Virus record (IMG/VR): IMGVR_UViG_3300010354_000149 | Span: 1-46,261 of that record | Source: a virus | Direction: 5' to 3' (one strand) | Length of the DNA stretch: 46,261 nucleotides | Position numbers and translations under genes: made by a program | Notes under the pieces: model-generated | Databases searched by the model: none | What the model saw: only the letters and a program-made list of their open reading frames with translations | Told to the model about the DNA's origin: nothing | Shown here: piece after piece, positions 1 to 9,560 of the stretch | Layout of the letters: the number at the start of each line of letters is the position of its first letter | How positions within the stretch are numbered: the first letter of the stretch is position 1

Positions 1-34
1 CTAATTGTCTAAATGTTGTATAAGAACGTTTCAT
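1..34 (-). CDS. Start of a gene running off the window edge
   Basis: An ATG at 34-32 opens a frame that continues to the first base of the window (MKRSYTTFRQL...). It begins just after the stop of the upstream minus-strand structural gene, which fits the tight packing here. Only 11 codons are visible, so the product cannot be named; the reading frame itself is plausible from its spacing. Confidence 0.4.
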   Translation of the reverse strand, partial: MKRSYTTFRQL

Positions 35-40
35 AAAATA

Positions 41-409
41 TCAACTCAAATCTTCGTAACTAACAAACATGTCAATATCATTTGCTGCACTTGCTTGTGC
101 TATGATACGAACATTTTCTTCCAAATAAAAACTTGAAGTTTTATCTACTACAATTAGTGAGGAATCTGCTGGAACTGTGATAGTTCTTGCTATCCATTGT
201 GTTGTTGCTGTTCCTACAACGTTCACGCCCACACTGATGTCTGCAGCGTTTGTTCCATCAATATTGGTTGCCCTAATTGTATTGATCTTAAAAACTTTAT
301 TGGAACTATCAGTGTTTGTAAGAATACCAACTTGCGTTGTTCCTGTCAAACTAACAGAAAGACTTTTGCCTACAATTGACGTAAGATTAAGAACATTTGG
401 TGCTGTCAT
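41..409 (-). CDS. Small virion structural protein
   Basis: A 122-residue protein rich in Thr, Ser, Asn and Ile in alternating beta-type patterns, with no signal peptide or membrane segment. It resembles small structural proteins encoded near tail-fibre genes in T4-like cyanophages. The ATG at 409 follows an AGGAG-type ribosome site, and a T4-type late motif (AATAAATAA) lies about 25 bases upstream, which supports late expression. Exact position in the virion is unknown; the virion assignment rests on composition and neighbourhood. Confidence 0.6.
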   Translation of the reverse strand: MTAPNVLNLTSIVGKSLSVSLTGTTQVGILTNTDSSNKVFKINTIRATNIDGTNAADISVGVNVVGTATTQWIARTITVPADSSLIVVDKTSSFYLEENVRIIAQASAANDIDMFVSYEDLS

Positions 410-430
410 TTTTTTAATTAACTCCTATGA

Positions 431-440
431 CTTATTTATT
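431..440 (-). promoter_or_regulatory. T4-type late promoter motif
   Basis: On the minus strand the bases read AATAAATAAG, matching the NATAAATA late motif of T4-like cyanophages. It lies 22 bases upstream of the start at 409. In T4 such motifs are used by gp55/gp33/gp45-directed RNA polymerase. The motif is short and AT-rich, so position is the main support. Confidence 0.45.
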
Positions 441-444
441 TTTA

Positions 445-639
445 TTAAAGACCAAAAATTATACCATAGGCAATAGATTCAGAACCAGCAGATATTCCAG
501 TTAGTTTTGATCCATCTCCATAATAAGTTACAATTCCAGCAGAGGCAGTTATAATGCCGGCATTGATTGTTATATTTCCCGTATCAATAATATTTCTATT
601 ATTATCTATAATGTCATTTCCGCTAATTTTGATTGCCAT
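445..639 (-). CDS. Short fibre-like structural protein
   Basis: A 64-residue protein with beta-repeat phrases (ITINAGIITASAGIVTYYG, then GDGSKLTGISAG). The GDGSKLTGI phrase is common in cyanophage tail-fibre and structural proteins. A strong ribosome site (AAGGAG) lies 8 bases upstream, inside the end of the broken GIY-YIG gene. It may be a standalone fibre module or a truncated fibre; no catalytic motif is seen. Confidence 0.55.
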   Translation of the reverse strand: MAIKISGNDIIDNNRNIIDTGNITINAGIITASAGIVTYYGDGSKLTGISAGSESIAYGIIFGL

Positions 640-641
640 TT

Positions 642-924
642 TTAAATCTCCTTAACTGATTTTACTTTACCAAGTTTCCAACCAGATTCTAAATAGATTT
701 TAACTTCTTCTTTTTGAATCCATTTCCACTAACAATTCTCTGTTATCACAGTATTTGAGAATAGTTTTTGTAAAATTATTTTTTTTATATTTTTCAATCG
801 CCTTTACTATTAGACTACCGGAACCCATATATCCATCATTTATGTTTTCTGTTGAATGGATTCCAATATAAATTTTTCCATTAAGTTTATTTTTTATCTT
901 ATAAAGATAATGAATTTGTGCCAT
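642..924 (-). pseudogene. Broken GIY-YIG homing endonuclease
   Basis: The open frame (700-924, 74 residues) starts with a GIY-YIG catalytic module: YLYKIKNKLNGKIYIGIHST, then GYMGSGSLIVKAIEKY and NFTKTIL, as in Seg-like phage endonucleases. It stops early at MDSKRRS. In a different frame, bases 722-642 encode WIQKEEVKIYLESGWKLGK..., the typical C-terminal tail of such proteins (EEV..YL.SGWKLG). The conserved middle, including the downstream catalytic Glu region, is missing. This looks like an internal deletion with frame loss. Such endonucleases are mobile, so this is probably the scar of a past invasion between structural genes. Confidence 0.75.
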
Positions 925-945
925 CGTCGTGTCTCCACTCGGCTT

Positions 946-2250
946 TTAGTTATTTAGTTGTTTCTTAAGTTCTTCTATTTCCTTTTTAAGTTCCTTTACC
1001 GCTTCAATCAAAACTCCGATTAAACCATTATAATTAACTGTTTTAAGTTCTTTTGTGATTACAAGATCCGGTAAAACTTCTTCCAGTTCCTGTGCTATAA
1101 CTCCATAAGACGCTTTATGATTTTCTTTCCAATCAAATTTAACACCACGAAGAGAGGTTACAATTTCCAAAGAATTTTCAACAGTTTCAATATTTTCTTT
1201 TAGATTAATATCAGAAGTTGAATTAAAGTCAGTAGCTGTAATTGTAGCAGCACTAAAATTTCCTAGAGAATCACGAACTACAACAGTATCGGAAGTGTTT
1301 ATAGAAGTTCCCGCAATAGAAATAGTAACCGATGAAGAACCATTATAAGTTGTTCCGGAACTATAGTTAATGAAAGATCCTGCAGTTAAATTACTTAAAG
1401 TGCTACCAAGAGAAACACCTGAAATTGTAGAATTTGCTAATTTTCCATTTGTAATTGCTGCACCAACAGCAATATCAGCATTTGTAATAGAATTTGTGAG
1501 ACTTAATTTACTATAAGCAATTGCTGCGGAAGTTGAAACATCTGCGTTAGTGATACTTAGATCGGCAATCATTCCGGAAGTAATAACACCAACAGCACCT
1601 GTAGTCACAAAGGTTTGAATTCCAGTAACTGACGGAATTTCAACAATTCCAAATGCTATAGCAGCAGATCTTATAGTTGAAACACCCGAAGTTGAACCAT
1701 TAAATCTTACTCCACTATTGCCAAAAGTAGGTAATGTTAAAGTTTTATTAGTAAGTGTTTGAGAATCTGATGTTCCAACAATGTCACCTGTTGGTGCTGT
1801 TTTTCCATTTAAACGAGCAGCATTTAAGTTAGCAACAACAGTGTCTGATAAAACTTGAAAGGGTGCAGTTCCTGATGCCACTGTTGAAATAAATCTTGAT
1901 CCTTGTATGTTTCCAGAAACAGTTAAATTACCGGATCCTTTTATATTTCCAGATACATCTAATTTTTCTGTTGGAGTATTTGTAGAAATTCCAACATTTC
2001 CACTTAATCTATAGATATCACCACCACTAATTGACCAAGTTTCTGTAGAAGCGTCTACTAAAGGAGATCCATTTAAATATAAATTACCTTGAAAATTTGC
2101 ATCACCAACAACTTCCAATTTGTATCCAGGATTTGTTGTTCCAATTCCAACATATGGAGTTGACGTTGTTGCAATTCCTATATTCTTAGTTATATTGTCA
2201 ACTTCTAAGAAAGAACCAAATTGGGAAAGTTCTCTATTTTTCTGTGCCAT
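946..2250 (-). CDS. Tail fibre-like protein with C-terminal S74 chaperone
   Basis: 434 residues. The N-terminal and central parts are beta-rich repeats (VGIGTTNPGYKLEVVGD, LSGNVGISTNTPTEKLDVSG, GTSDSQTLTNKTLTLP) of a trimeric fibre. From about residue 346 it carries an endosialidase-type intramolecular chaperone (peptidase S74): SDINLKENI, then YGVIAQELEEVLPD, and a terminal coiled coil (EAVKELKKEIEELKKQL). In this family the Ser-Asp start with the nearby Lys (Ser346, Asp347, Lys351) performs self-cleavage after trimer folding. It probably forms a distal fibre or appendage; the receptor is unknown. Confidence 0.82.
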   Translation of the reverse strand: MAQKNRELSQFGSFLEVDNITKNIGIATTSTPYVGIGTTNPGYKLEVVGDANFQGNLYLNGSPLVDASTETWSISGGDIYRLSGNVGISTNTPTEKLDVSGNIKGSGNLTVSGNIQGSRFISTVASGTAPFQVLSDTVVANLNAARLNGKTAPTGDIVGTSDSQTLTNKTLTLPTFGNSGVRFNGSTSGVSTIRSAAIAFGIVEIPSVTGIQTFVTTGAVGVITSGMIADLSITNADVSTSAAIAYSKLSLTNSITNADIAVGAAITNGKLANSTISGVSLGSTLSNLTAGSFINYSSGTTYNGSSSVTISIAGTSINTSDTVVVRDSLGNFSAATITATDFNSTSDINLKENIETVENSLEIVTSLRGVKFDWKENHKASYGVIAQELEEVLPDLVITKELKTVNYNGLIGVLIEAVKELKKEIEELKKQLNN

Positions 2251-2262
2251 TTTAGTTTCCTC

Positions 2263-2763
2263 TTATAATTGATTATAAACAACAAGTTCTACAATCTCAC
2301 CACCGAAACAAGGATCGTTCAAATAAACATTCGAACCATCTGGTGCAGTAAATTCGGAAAATGCTGATGGCGGAGGAACTAAACGAACACCATTAATATA
2401 AACGTCAATTAATCCAGTCTCATATGTTGCAGAAAAAGCAGTTGATCCAATACCAGCAGAATAAACTGTTGAAGTTCTTGGTGATACCACATTTTTCCAA
2501 GTAACTCCGGTTCCAATTGAAGCTAAATATTGATCTACAGATCCTACAGAAGATCCGATACTTAAAGTTCCATTTATAACAATATTATTAACAGTCGTGA
2601 TACCAGATATTATTATACTGGTTGCTCCTATACCACCATTAACTGTTAATTTTTCACTTACTACAGTGGTTCCGATTCCCACAAGATTTGTATCTTGATC
2701 TGCAAAAATAAGATTACTATTTACTTCTAATCCGTGTTTGACTACGAAGTTTTTGTTTGCCAT
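2263..2763 (-). CDS. Virion structural protein, fibre-associated
   Basis: 166 residues starting MANKNFVVKHGLEVNSNLIF, a beginning shared by many cyanophage structural proteins (FVVKHGLEV). It continues with beta repeats (NLVGIGTTVVSEKLTVNGGIG, SIIISGITTVNNIVINGTL). A late motif lies about 35 bases upstream. It is probably a short fibre or fibre adaptor in the same late unit as the genes downstream; no enzyme motif is visible. Confidence 0.65.
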   Translation of the reverse strand: MANKNFVVKHGLEVNSNLIFADQDTNLVGIGTTVVSEKLTVNGGIGATSIIISGITTVNNIVINGTLSIGSSVGSVDQYLASIGTGVTWKNVVSPRTSTVYSAGIGSTAFSATYETGLIDVYINGVRLVPPPSAFSEFTAPDGSNVYLNDPCFGGEIVELVVYNQL

Positions 2764-2793
2764 TCGGTTTCCCTATCCACCGATTTGTTTCTA

Positions 2794-2802
2794 TTATTTA
2801 TG
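2794..2802 (-). promoter_or_regulatory. Late promoter motif, leftward
   Basis: Minus strand reads CATAAATAA, a T4-type late motif, 31 bases upstream of the start at 2763. It is back-to-back with a rightward motif at 2807, so this small gap looks like a divergent late promoter pair. Confidence 0.5.
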
Positions 2803-2806
2803 TGTT

Positions 2807-2814
2807 CTAAATAA
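2807..2814 (+). promoter_or_regulatory. Late promoter motif, rightward
   Basis: Plus strand reads CTAAATAA, a cyanophage late-type motif, 28 bases upstream of the ATG at 2842. It is paired with a leftward motif five bases away and would drive the lone plus-strand structural gene here. Confidence 0.5.
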
Positions 2815-2841
2815 TAGAAAGACAACCATAATGAAATAAAA

Positions 2842-3480
2842 ATGGCAACTGAAGTACTTACTGGATACTTTGCAAAAGCAGAAGATTTTACACTATATTC
2901 AAATAATACAGGTCAAAACGTAAGACTTATATTTAACTATTTGTCAATTGAAGGAAGTGGTACAAATGAAGTCAGAGTTACCACACCAGCTCAAACAAAT
3001 CAAACTCCTTCGTTTGATGATGAAGGAAACGCTATTCTATTAGAAACTGTTGTTCCTGCATCTTATGTTCAATTACCGAACCTACCAGACACTGATAGAG
3101 ATTGGATAGAAGGAATCGTTGGAAAGCAACTCAGCTCTTCTTCTCTAAATTATGATTGGTATTACAGACAATATTGGAAATTCGATAGAAGAAAAGACTG
3201 GGGTGGTGATAATCAATATGGATACATGTTTTTAACTTCATCAAAAGATCTTGGGGGGAGAGGTTTTGAATTTTTTGGTGAAGATAGGAACTGGTGGAAA
3301 AAGTATGGAAGAACTATGGAAATACCTTTTCCAATCGAATATTATCTTAAACCAAATCAATCTTTAGTTTTTGTTGGAAGAAAAAGACAGGCAAGAGGAA
3401 AAAGAAAAAATCAATTAGTGCCATTATCCCCTCAGCAAATTACATATAACGTTTTAGTTATGACTGAGGGTGGTTGCTAA
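2842..3480 (+). CDS. Conserved cyanophage structural protein
   Basis: 212 residues, rich in Tyr, Trp and Arg in the second half (DWYYRQYWKFDRRKDWGG, DRNWWKKYGRTMEIPFPIEYYLKP), ending ITYNVLVMTEGGC. Soluble, with no signal peptide or membrane segment. It is the only plus-strand gene in the first 25 kb, flanked by a late motif and a bidirectional terminator, so it is an independent late unit. I believe homologues occur among T4-like cyanophage virion genes, but I cannot give a precise role. Confidence 0.55.
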   Translation: MATEVLTGYFAKAEDFTLYSNNTGQNVRLIFNYLSIEGSGTNEVRVTTPAQTNQTPSFDDEGNAILLETVVPASYVQLPNLPDTDRDWIEGIVGKQLSSSSLNYDWYYRQYWKFDRRKDWGGDNQYGYMFLTSSKDLGGRGFEFFGEDRNWWKKYGRTMEIPFPIEYYLKPNQSLVFVGRKRQARGKRKNQLVPLSPQQITYNVLVMTEGGC

Positions 3481-3502
3481 TAAATTAATAAAAAAATAAT
3501 TT

Positions 3503-3526
3503 ATCCGATGGATAAAACCATCGGAT
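3503..3526. terminator. Bidirectional terminator between convergent genes
   Basis: A perfect 9-bp stem (ATCCGATGG / CCATCGGAT) with a 6-base loop, followed by seven Ts on the plus strand and an AT-rich run on the minus strand. It sits between the stop codons of the 212-residue plus-strand gene and the 1978-residue minus-strand gene. Confidence 0.85.
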
Positions 3527-3536
3527 TTTTTTATTG

Positions 3537-6500
3537 TCAGATTGGGAGGGCAAATCCCCGAGTTGAGAATGGGAAAGGAGAATAGTCTTGACCAACAATC
3601 ACTTCATAATCAATTTTGTTAGTTGCAATATTATAAGTAACGTTAATTCCGCATTGATCACCAATCATATTTTTTACTACATCTATAACTCTTGATGTAG
3701 TATGATAAAGATTAGTTGTTCCCTCAGGAAGATCATCAGTTGTTGCTAAAGAAAGAGCCTTATTAATTGAAGACCATCCAAGAACTCCAGGTGATATTGA
3801 ATAAAGAATGCTATTTGCAGCGCCAACTACATTTGGAAGAGACCACACAACATTTGATGCAATAGAATCCGGTGCCTTAAATGCAACATAATTTGCTCTA
3901 GATGCGTTATAAAAACGAATTTCTCCAGTAAAACCAGCATTTCCTACATTATCAAAAGAAATGCCAGATAAAATAGTTGCGGTATTAATACCAACACTAC
4001 CATCAATATCAATAATAAATGGAGTTGTATCTCCGGAAGAATTTTCAATTCTTACAATCTCTCCGGAACCAGTTGTTGAATTAACATAAATTGATCTTTC
4101 TGTTGTTGAATAAATTTCAAATTTGGATAAAGGATCTGTTGATCCAATACTCATTCGACCGGAACGAGTGAAATTAATATCGGAAATTTGAACGTTATCA
4201 ACCGTGCTGTTATATATGAAGTAATCTAACCCCGCAAAAGTATCATTATCTTCATGATATTGGAATGTATTGTAATTGCCATCAGGACCCAATCCATCAA
4301 GACTTACTTTTTCCATACTGATAGTTACAATTCCTGTCGGATCAATTCCACTAACTGTAATACCAGCACCAACAAAGTTTAATTGTTTTGCAGATCCAAG
4401 AAGAGTATTAAATGATCCAGTAGAAATTGCAATAGTTGGATTGCCGTCAATTGTAATTGTTGTGATACCGTTAATTGTATTATTTGTTTCTACATTTATA
4501 GAAATTCCAATGCCAATATAGTCAATTAGAGTTGAGAAACCAATATATTCTTTATTAGAAGCAATTCCAACACCAATGCCCGGTTCTGATCCATTTTTAC
4601 CGATGACACCGAATTTTTCCCATCTATTACTTGTAGTATAGACCCAACCAAGATATCTTCCACTTTCCGGCATCGTGTAAGTTACAACATCTCCGGGATT
4701 ACCTGCATCTATAGGAGTAGAAATACCAACAGTTAGATTTCTAGAAACTGTGGCATCGCCTTGAAGATACAATGAGTTTGCTTCAATACCTTTATTTGAA
4801 TTTGACGTGATCTTATTATTAAAGACCACTGGTCCATCAAATTCAGAAATAAATGTTGATTCTGGTCCACCTTCAACTCGAATAGATCTACTAACGGAAA
4901 CTTCGAGAGGTGACAAAACATCAAAACCAACGTTGATTGAACCTATATCGGGTTCTTCTCCAGTAACTGTAGGAACTGGAGTATCAAAAGTTTCTTCTTC
5001 CCCAGTAGTAGAACTAACTTTCTTGTTTGCAGTGTAAAAGTCTCCATGATTATTCATTCCACTAAAAACACTCACTCCTCCATTAATTTTTGTGCATTGT
5101 GCAAGAATCTCTTCTTGTTCAGTGACAATACGATCTTGTTTTTCTGGGAGTGTTGTTGAGTAATTTCCAGCTCCAAATCCAACAAATTCAAAGGAGTGGG
5201 AAGAAGCACGAATAGATGAATTTTTGCGGAATTCAATTGGAATTGTTTCAACTTTCCTAACAATTGAATTATCTAAATGAGTTTGTTTTTGAGTTCCAAG
5301 AACTGCTCTAAAAACGTAAACCTGATCGCTTGTTACTGCAGAACGAATTCTAAAGATTTCATTATCAATTTGAATATAGTCACCTATCTTTAATCCAGAA
5401 GTAACAGCATTCTGAATTGTTAGTGGATCATTATTTGTAGAAGTGATATCAATGAGTGTTGTAGAAACTGCAGTAATACCAGCATACTTTGTAATCAATC
5501 TAGATGAATTCTTTTCATTTTCTTCTGATAGATTGCCACCATAAGAACTCAGGAACAATGGATAAACAGTTAATGATCCAGCAAAAGTAGGAGAAGCATT
5601 TTTTACTCCAGTATCAATTGTAATCTGCGTTGAAGCTGTTGCAACTGCCGGAGTGGTTTTTACAATAAAATCATTTTGGAAGAGTGAATCTATCGCGCCA
5701 CCAAGTTTGATTTTGTCATTAACTTTTAACCCATGAGCGGAAGAAAAAGTGATTGTAGAAATTCCTGTAGATGAATTATATGAAATAGTAGAAATACCAA
5801 GAGATTTGCCACTTACAACGACACTTGCGGAAGAAGTTGCAGTGACTCCAATTCCAGTTGTTGATGCATTTGAAATTGAATTTGCAGATCCAACCTTAAT
5901 TGCGTTTACGGATCCTACTGGAATTTCAGTAATTCTGTAAGCAGTGTTGTATTCTGTAGAAGTAGAACCAGAAACTATTAAACTATCCCCAATGTTATTT
6001 TGGATATTATTAACAGTTACATATGCAGTGATAGAACCAGCATTTCTTGGAATTCCGGGAATAGATAAAGTATTTCCAATTCCATATGCACTGCCTGGAT
6101 TCATAATTATAACTTTACTTATAGTTCCAGCAGCACTTACAGTAACTGCAGCAGTTGCATAGTTTCCTGTTGTTGACCCAGCAGATCCAACAAGAGGAAC
6201 ATTGTAGTAAGTGCCTGTTACATAAGTTGATCCAGTTCCAGTAATACTTACTGAAGTAATACCAGCAAATCCATGATTATAAGTTGTAAAAATAGTATGG
6301 GCACTTCCAACTGAATCGGAAATAATATTAGTAATACCAAATCCAACGTTGATGTCATAAACAAATTCTTCTAAAGTTTCTTTTGTAAGACTCTTTTGTT
6401 GATCATTAACAACAACTTTACCAATTACATCCGGAACTGCAAAGGAAATCGTTGAATCTGGATCTGATTTTGGATTATCACGATTAAGTTGTGGATAAAG

Positions 6501-9473
6501 ATTTTGAATAGGTTGAGAGAATCTTAAATTTGTAAATGGAGATACTGTAGGAGAATTTGATGAATTAACTAACAGAAGATGATAAACCCCATCTTGAACA
6601 TTTTGAATATATTCTTGAATTTCTTGACTTCTGTAAACTTGATATGTTCCGTTTAAAGTTTTTCTTGAAAATCTTGGTAAATTACCATCTCTGGTTGAAG
6701 TATTGTTTATAAAAGTTCCAGGATCGCCATTTAATTGATAGGTGAATTCTGTGGTATTATTGATATTGGATACTACAAATGTTCCGTTGAATCCAGTGTT
6801 TGCAATTCCAGTAGTATTATATGGAGAACTTTGAACATTTAAAATTTCTACCGTGTTTCCAATTCTTAAATTATGCGGGAGTTCTGTTCGAACAGTAGCA
6901 ATACCACTAGACCAAGTGCAGGTTGATATAAATTTAGGATTACGAAGTTCATTTTCATTTGAAAGAGATAATGTCTGTGTTATATCAAAATATTTTGCAA
7001 TTTCATTTGCTCCGGTTCCAATTCCAGAACTTGAATCTTGAATTACAAATGATTCTAAAGGTGGTCTTGCTGTAACCGAAGATGACTTGGGAATGACGTA
7101 ACGAACTTTGTATAATTTGTCAGAAATATTTCTTGTATCAGATTTTCTCTTAATATAAGTTCTTGGTGTAGCATACCCTAAAGCAGTGGTTCCTAAACCA
7201 ACTATAGTATTGTAGATTGTGTTTTCAGTTGATGCCGTAGCAACATTGATATACCACCTACTCTGAGATGAATCCCATTGAATTGGGTGTCCAATATCTC
7301 CAGAATTTTTATCAGATACTCTACTGACTATAGTTAAATTTCCACCTTTTGTGTTTGGCGAAATCGCGATATCTTGGAAGGCATCGGAATATGTTTGAGC
7401 AACTTTAATTTGAGTTGATCCAATACCTACTCCAGAGAGGTCATTTGCAATTGCATAATAAAGTTTGGATGGAAAAATAGAGCTTGGTAGATTTCCATTA
7501 TCACTTAAAATGCGAATAGATTCACCGGTTTTAATTGAGTGTGGTTCAGTTAAAGTGACAACTTTATCAGCGATACTATTTTCGTTTGAAATATTTTTTG
7601 CTACTAAAAATGCCTTTTCCTGAGAAGTTTCCTTTGCAGTAAATTCAGTTTTCGGCATAATGATACGAGCCGAATATTCAGATGAAATTCCACTTGAAAC
7701 AATTTGAACGAATAATTCATCTTCAATTTTTGCTCCAATTCTAAACCCATCTATTACATTGCTAGGAGGATTACTTTCTTCATCATAACCATACAAATAA
7801 ATTTTATTTGTAGTTCCAACTCCTACTGTTTTTTCAATATCAATTGCAACGAATTCGATTGATTTTTCTTCGCCTTCGATTTCTTGTGGTGTGATAATAT
7901 GACTAATACATCCAACATTATCTCTTTCAAAAGAATTCTTTTTAAATCCGGAAGAAACTAATGATTTTGCTCCGAATGTTGAATTAGAACTTTGAATCGA
8001 TATATCGCCACCACTTTCTGCAATAAAATGATTAGCAAATCCAATAGCGAAAACAGATGCTATCTGGATATATGCATCATTAGATGCCTTAATGTGGAAA
8101 TTTTCATACTCTGGTTTGTATCTAGACTGAGAGTCTGCAAAAAGATTAGTGAAGTTTGAATTGGAATCCTTATATGTTCCTGTAGTGCTGTCATAACGAA
8201 CAAAAGCGTTATCATCTTTTTGCAATCCAATTCCAGTGAATTCGGAAACAAGCATACTCTTAAATCCAGTTGCTTTATTGCCATCTGCAAGCAACCCACA
8301 CATTCCATAAACAGATCTCAAAGAAACTTTAGAAATGTAAGGAGAAGCAGAAGACACAGTATCGACAGATAAACTTACTATAGCATCTGCAGTTGATCCA
8401 GTTGCACTAGCAGGAGTAACTGAGGATTGGTAAGTAAATTGTTTATCGTTAATTACAGATTTAATTACAAATTGCCCATCATAACCAACTTCACTCACCC
8501 CTTGAATTTGAATTGGGGTGTCAATGGAAATTCCTTCCAGAGAGTCATTCAAATAAACAGTAATCGTGCTCGATGAAACAACCCCATCACCAGCAATAAT
8601 TGTTGCAATTCCAACTTGAGAACCTCTTGATCCTACAATACGATATTCATCTATCGTTGGTTCTATATCAATTTCACTTGAAAGTGGAAAGTCATTGGAA
8701 ATTTCTCTACCAGATGATTGTCCATAAACTAATCCTACCTTTTCATAATACATTTCTAGATCTGTACGATCTGTAATTAAATTCGAAATAAAATCATCAT
8801 CAATTGTAACGTTATTCACACCATCTGCATATTCAAATGCAGTAAGTTTGTGATGAGAAAAATTGGGAACAAAAGTATTGCGGGTATAATCTTTGTAACA
8901 AATTCCGTTTGGATCTGCATCAAAAACTGAAAATTGTTCTAGATAACATCCTCCAGTCAAACGAAAAATAGTAGATCTTTCTATTTCATCGTTTTCTGGA
9001 TTTGGAACGTATGTGGGGCGAATTTTAGTTTTACGAAGATCCATACCAATTATGGATGTTCCCCTAGGAACAATCACTCCCCCATAAACACTGTTTAGTT
9101 TATATAAGGCATTATTTTCTGCCGCTAAATCAAAAGTAGTTGATAAATCCCATTCAGAATAATCATTGGATATTTCGCTACTTCTTAATTGAAAAGTTCC
9201 ACTACCGATTGGGATCCAACCAGGACGATTATCTACAATATGATCTCCTGGATAAAGCAAAATAGTTGTTTTGCCGAATCTATCGTTATTTTTTCCTCTT
9301 TGATATGAAAATCTTGCTGCCTCTACAAGAGCTCTTTGGATTGTTTTAAATGGTCTTGTAAGAGAATTTCCTTGATTTTCAATACTATCTGTCGAATCCA
9401 GTGCGTTTGGATCAACATATATAATTGTTCCTCTTACTGACTTCAGAAAATTATCCAGACGTGAGAGACCCAT
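3537..9473 (-). CDS. Giant virion structural protein, baseplate/tail fibre
   Basis: 1978 residues. The N-terminus (RLDNFLKSVRGTIIYVDPNA, NSLTRPFKTIQRALVEAARF, then TILLYPGDH) is the pectate-lyase-like start seen in very large structural proteins of T4-like cyanophages. The body holds many beta repeats, including glycine-rich phrases such as VIIMNPGSAYGIGNTLSIPG that recur in the 384-residue hub gene at 13.7 kb. The C-terminal third is fibre-like (MSIGSTDPLSKFEIYSTTERS, VGINTATILSG). No S74 chaperone is present. It is preceded by a late motif. Probably a baseplate-attached fibre or whisker; adhesion specificity cannot be inferred. Confidence 0.75.
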   Translation of the reverse strand: MGLSRLDNFLKSVRGTIIYVDPNALDSTDSIENQGNSLTRPFKTIQRALVEAARFSYQRGKNNDRFGKTTILLYPGDHIVDNRPGWIPIGSGTFQLRSSEISNDYSEWDLSTTFDLAAENNALYKLNSVYGGVIVPRGTSIIGMDLRKTKIRPTYVPNPENDEIERSTIFRLTGGCYLEQFSVFDADPNGICYKDYTRNTFVPNFSHHKLTAFEYADGVNNVTIDDDFISNLITDRTDLEMYYEKVGLVYGQSSGREISNDFPLSSEIDIEPTIDEYRIVGSRGSQVGIATIIAGDGVVSSSTITVYLNDSLEGISIDTPIQIQGVSEVGYDGQFVIKSVINDKQFTYQSSVTPASATGSTADAIVSLSVDTVSSASPYISKVSLRSVYGMCGLLADGNKATGFKSMLVSEFTGIGLQKDDNAFVRYDSTTGTYKDSNSNFTNLFADSQSRYKPEYENFHIKASNDAYIQIASVFAIGFANHFIAESGGDISIQSSNSTFGAKSLVSSGFKKNSFERDNVGCISHIITPQEIEGEEKSIEFVAIDIEKTVGVGTTNKIYLYGYDEESNPPSNVIDGFRIGAKIEDELFVQIVSSGISSEYSARIIMPKTEFTAKETSQEKAFLVAKNISNENSIADKVVTLTEPHSIKTGESIRILSDNGNLPSSIFPSKLYYAIANDLSGVGIGSTQIKVAQTYSDAFQDIAISPNTKGGNLTIVSRVSDKNSGDIGHPIQWDSSQSRWYINVATASTENTIYNTIVGLGTTALGYATPRTYIKRKSDTRNISDKLYKVRYVIPKSSSVTARPPLESFVIQDSSSGIGTGANEIAKYFDITQTLSLSNENELRNPKFISTCTWSSGIATVRTELPHNLRIGNTVEILNVQSSPYNTTGIANTGFNGTFVVSNINNTTEFTYQLNGDPGTFINNTSTRDGNLPRFSRKTLNGTYQVYRSQEIQEYIQNVQDGVYHLLLVNSSNSPTVSPFTNLRFSQPIQNLYPQLNRDNPKSDPDSTISFAVPDVIGKVVVNDQQKSLTKETLEEFVYDINVGFGITNIISDSVGSAHTIFTTYNHGFAGITSVSITGTGSTYVTGTYYNVPLVGSAGSTTGNYATAAVTVSAAGTISKVIIMNPGSAYGIGNTLSIPGIPRNAGSITAYVTVNNIQNNIGDSLIVSGSTSTEYNTAYRITEIPVGSVNAIKVGSANSISNASTTGIGVTATSSASVVVSGKSLGISTISYNSSTGISTITFSSAHGLKVNDKIKLGGAIDSLFQNDFIVKTTPAVATASTQITIDTGVKNASPTFAGSLTVYPLFLSSYGGNLSEENEKNSSRLITKYAGITAVSTTLIDITSTNNDPLTIQNAVTSGLKIGDYIQIDNEIFRIRSAVTSDQVYVFRAVLGTQKQTHLDNSIVRKVETIPIEFRKNSSIRASSHSFEFVGFGAGNYSTTLPEKQDRIVTEQEEILAQCTKINGGVSVFSGMNNHGDFYTANKKVSSTTGEEETFDTPVPTVTGEEPDIGSINVGFDVLSPLEVSVSRSIRVEGGPESTFISEFDGPVVFNNKITSNSNKGIEANSLYLQGDATVSRNLTVGISTPIDAGNPGDVVTYTMPESGRYLGWVYTTSNRWEKFGVIGKNGSEPGIGVGIASNKEYIGFSTLIDYIGIGISINVETNNTINGITTITIDGNPTIAISTGSFNTLLGSAKQLNFVGAGITVSGIDPTGIVTISMEKVSLDGLGPDGNYNTFQYHEDNDTFAGLDYFIYNSTVDNVQISDINFTRSGRMSIGSTDPLSKFEIYSTTERSIYVNSTTGSGEIVRIENSSGDTTPFIIDIDGSVGINTATILSGISFDNVGNAGFTGEIRFYNASRANYVAFKAPDSIASNVVWSLPNVVGAANSILYSISPGVLGWSSINKALSLATTDDLPEGTTNLYHTTSRVIDVVKNMIGDQCGINVTYNIATNKIDYEVIVGQDYSPFPFSTRGFALPI

Positions 9474-9503
9474 CTTATTAATACTTATAGTTTCCGTTAT
9501 AAG

Positions 9504-9512
9504 TTATTTATC
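9504..9512 (-). promoter_or_regulatory. Late promoter motif before the giant structural gene
   Basis: Minus strand reads GATAAATAA, 31 bases upstream of the start at 9473 and just past the terminator of the preceding minus-strand unit. The order terminator, late motif, gene marks a change from an early-type island to late virion genes. Confidence 0.55.
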
Positions 9513-9514
9513 AA

Positions 9515-9549
9515 ACGAAAAAAGAGACCAGGATTCCCCTGGTCTCTTT
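9515..9549 (-). terminator. Rho-independent terminator after the Mom-like gene
   Basis: A perfect 12-bp stem (AAAGAGACCAGG / CCTGGTCTCTTT) with a 5-base loop; on the minus strand it is followed by a T tract. It ends transcription from the unit whose last gene stops at 9561. Confidence 0.85.
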
Positions 9550-9560
9550 CAGCACTTCTT

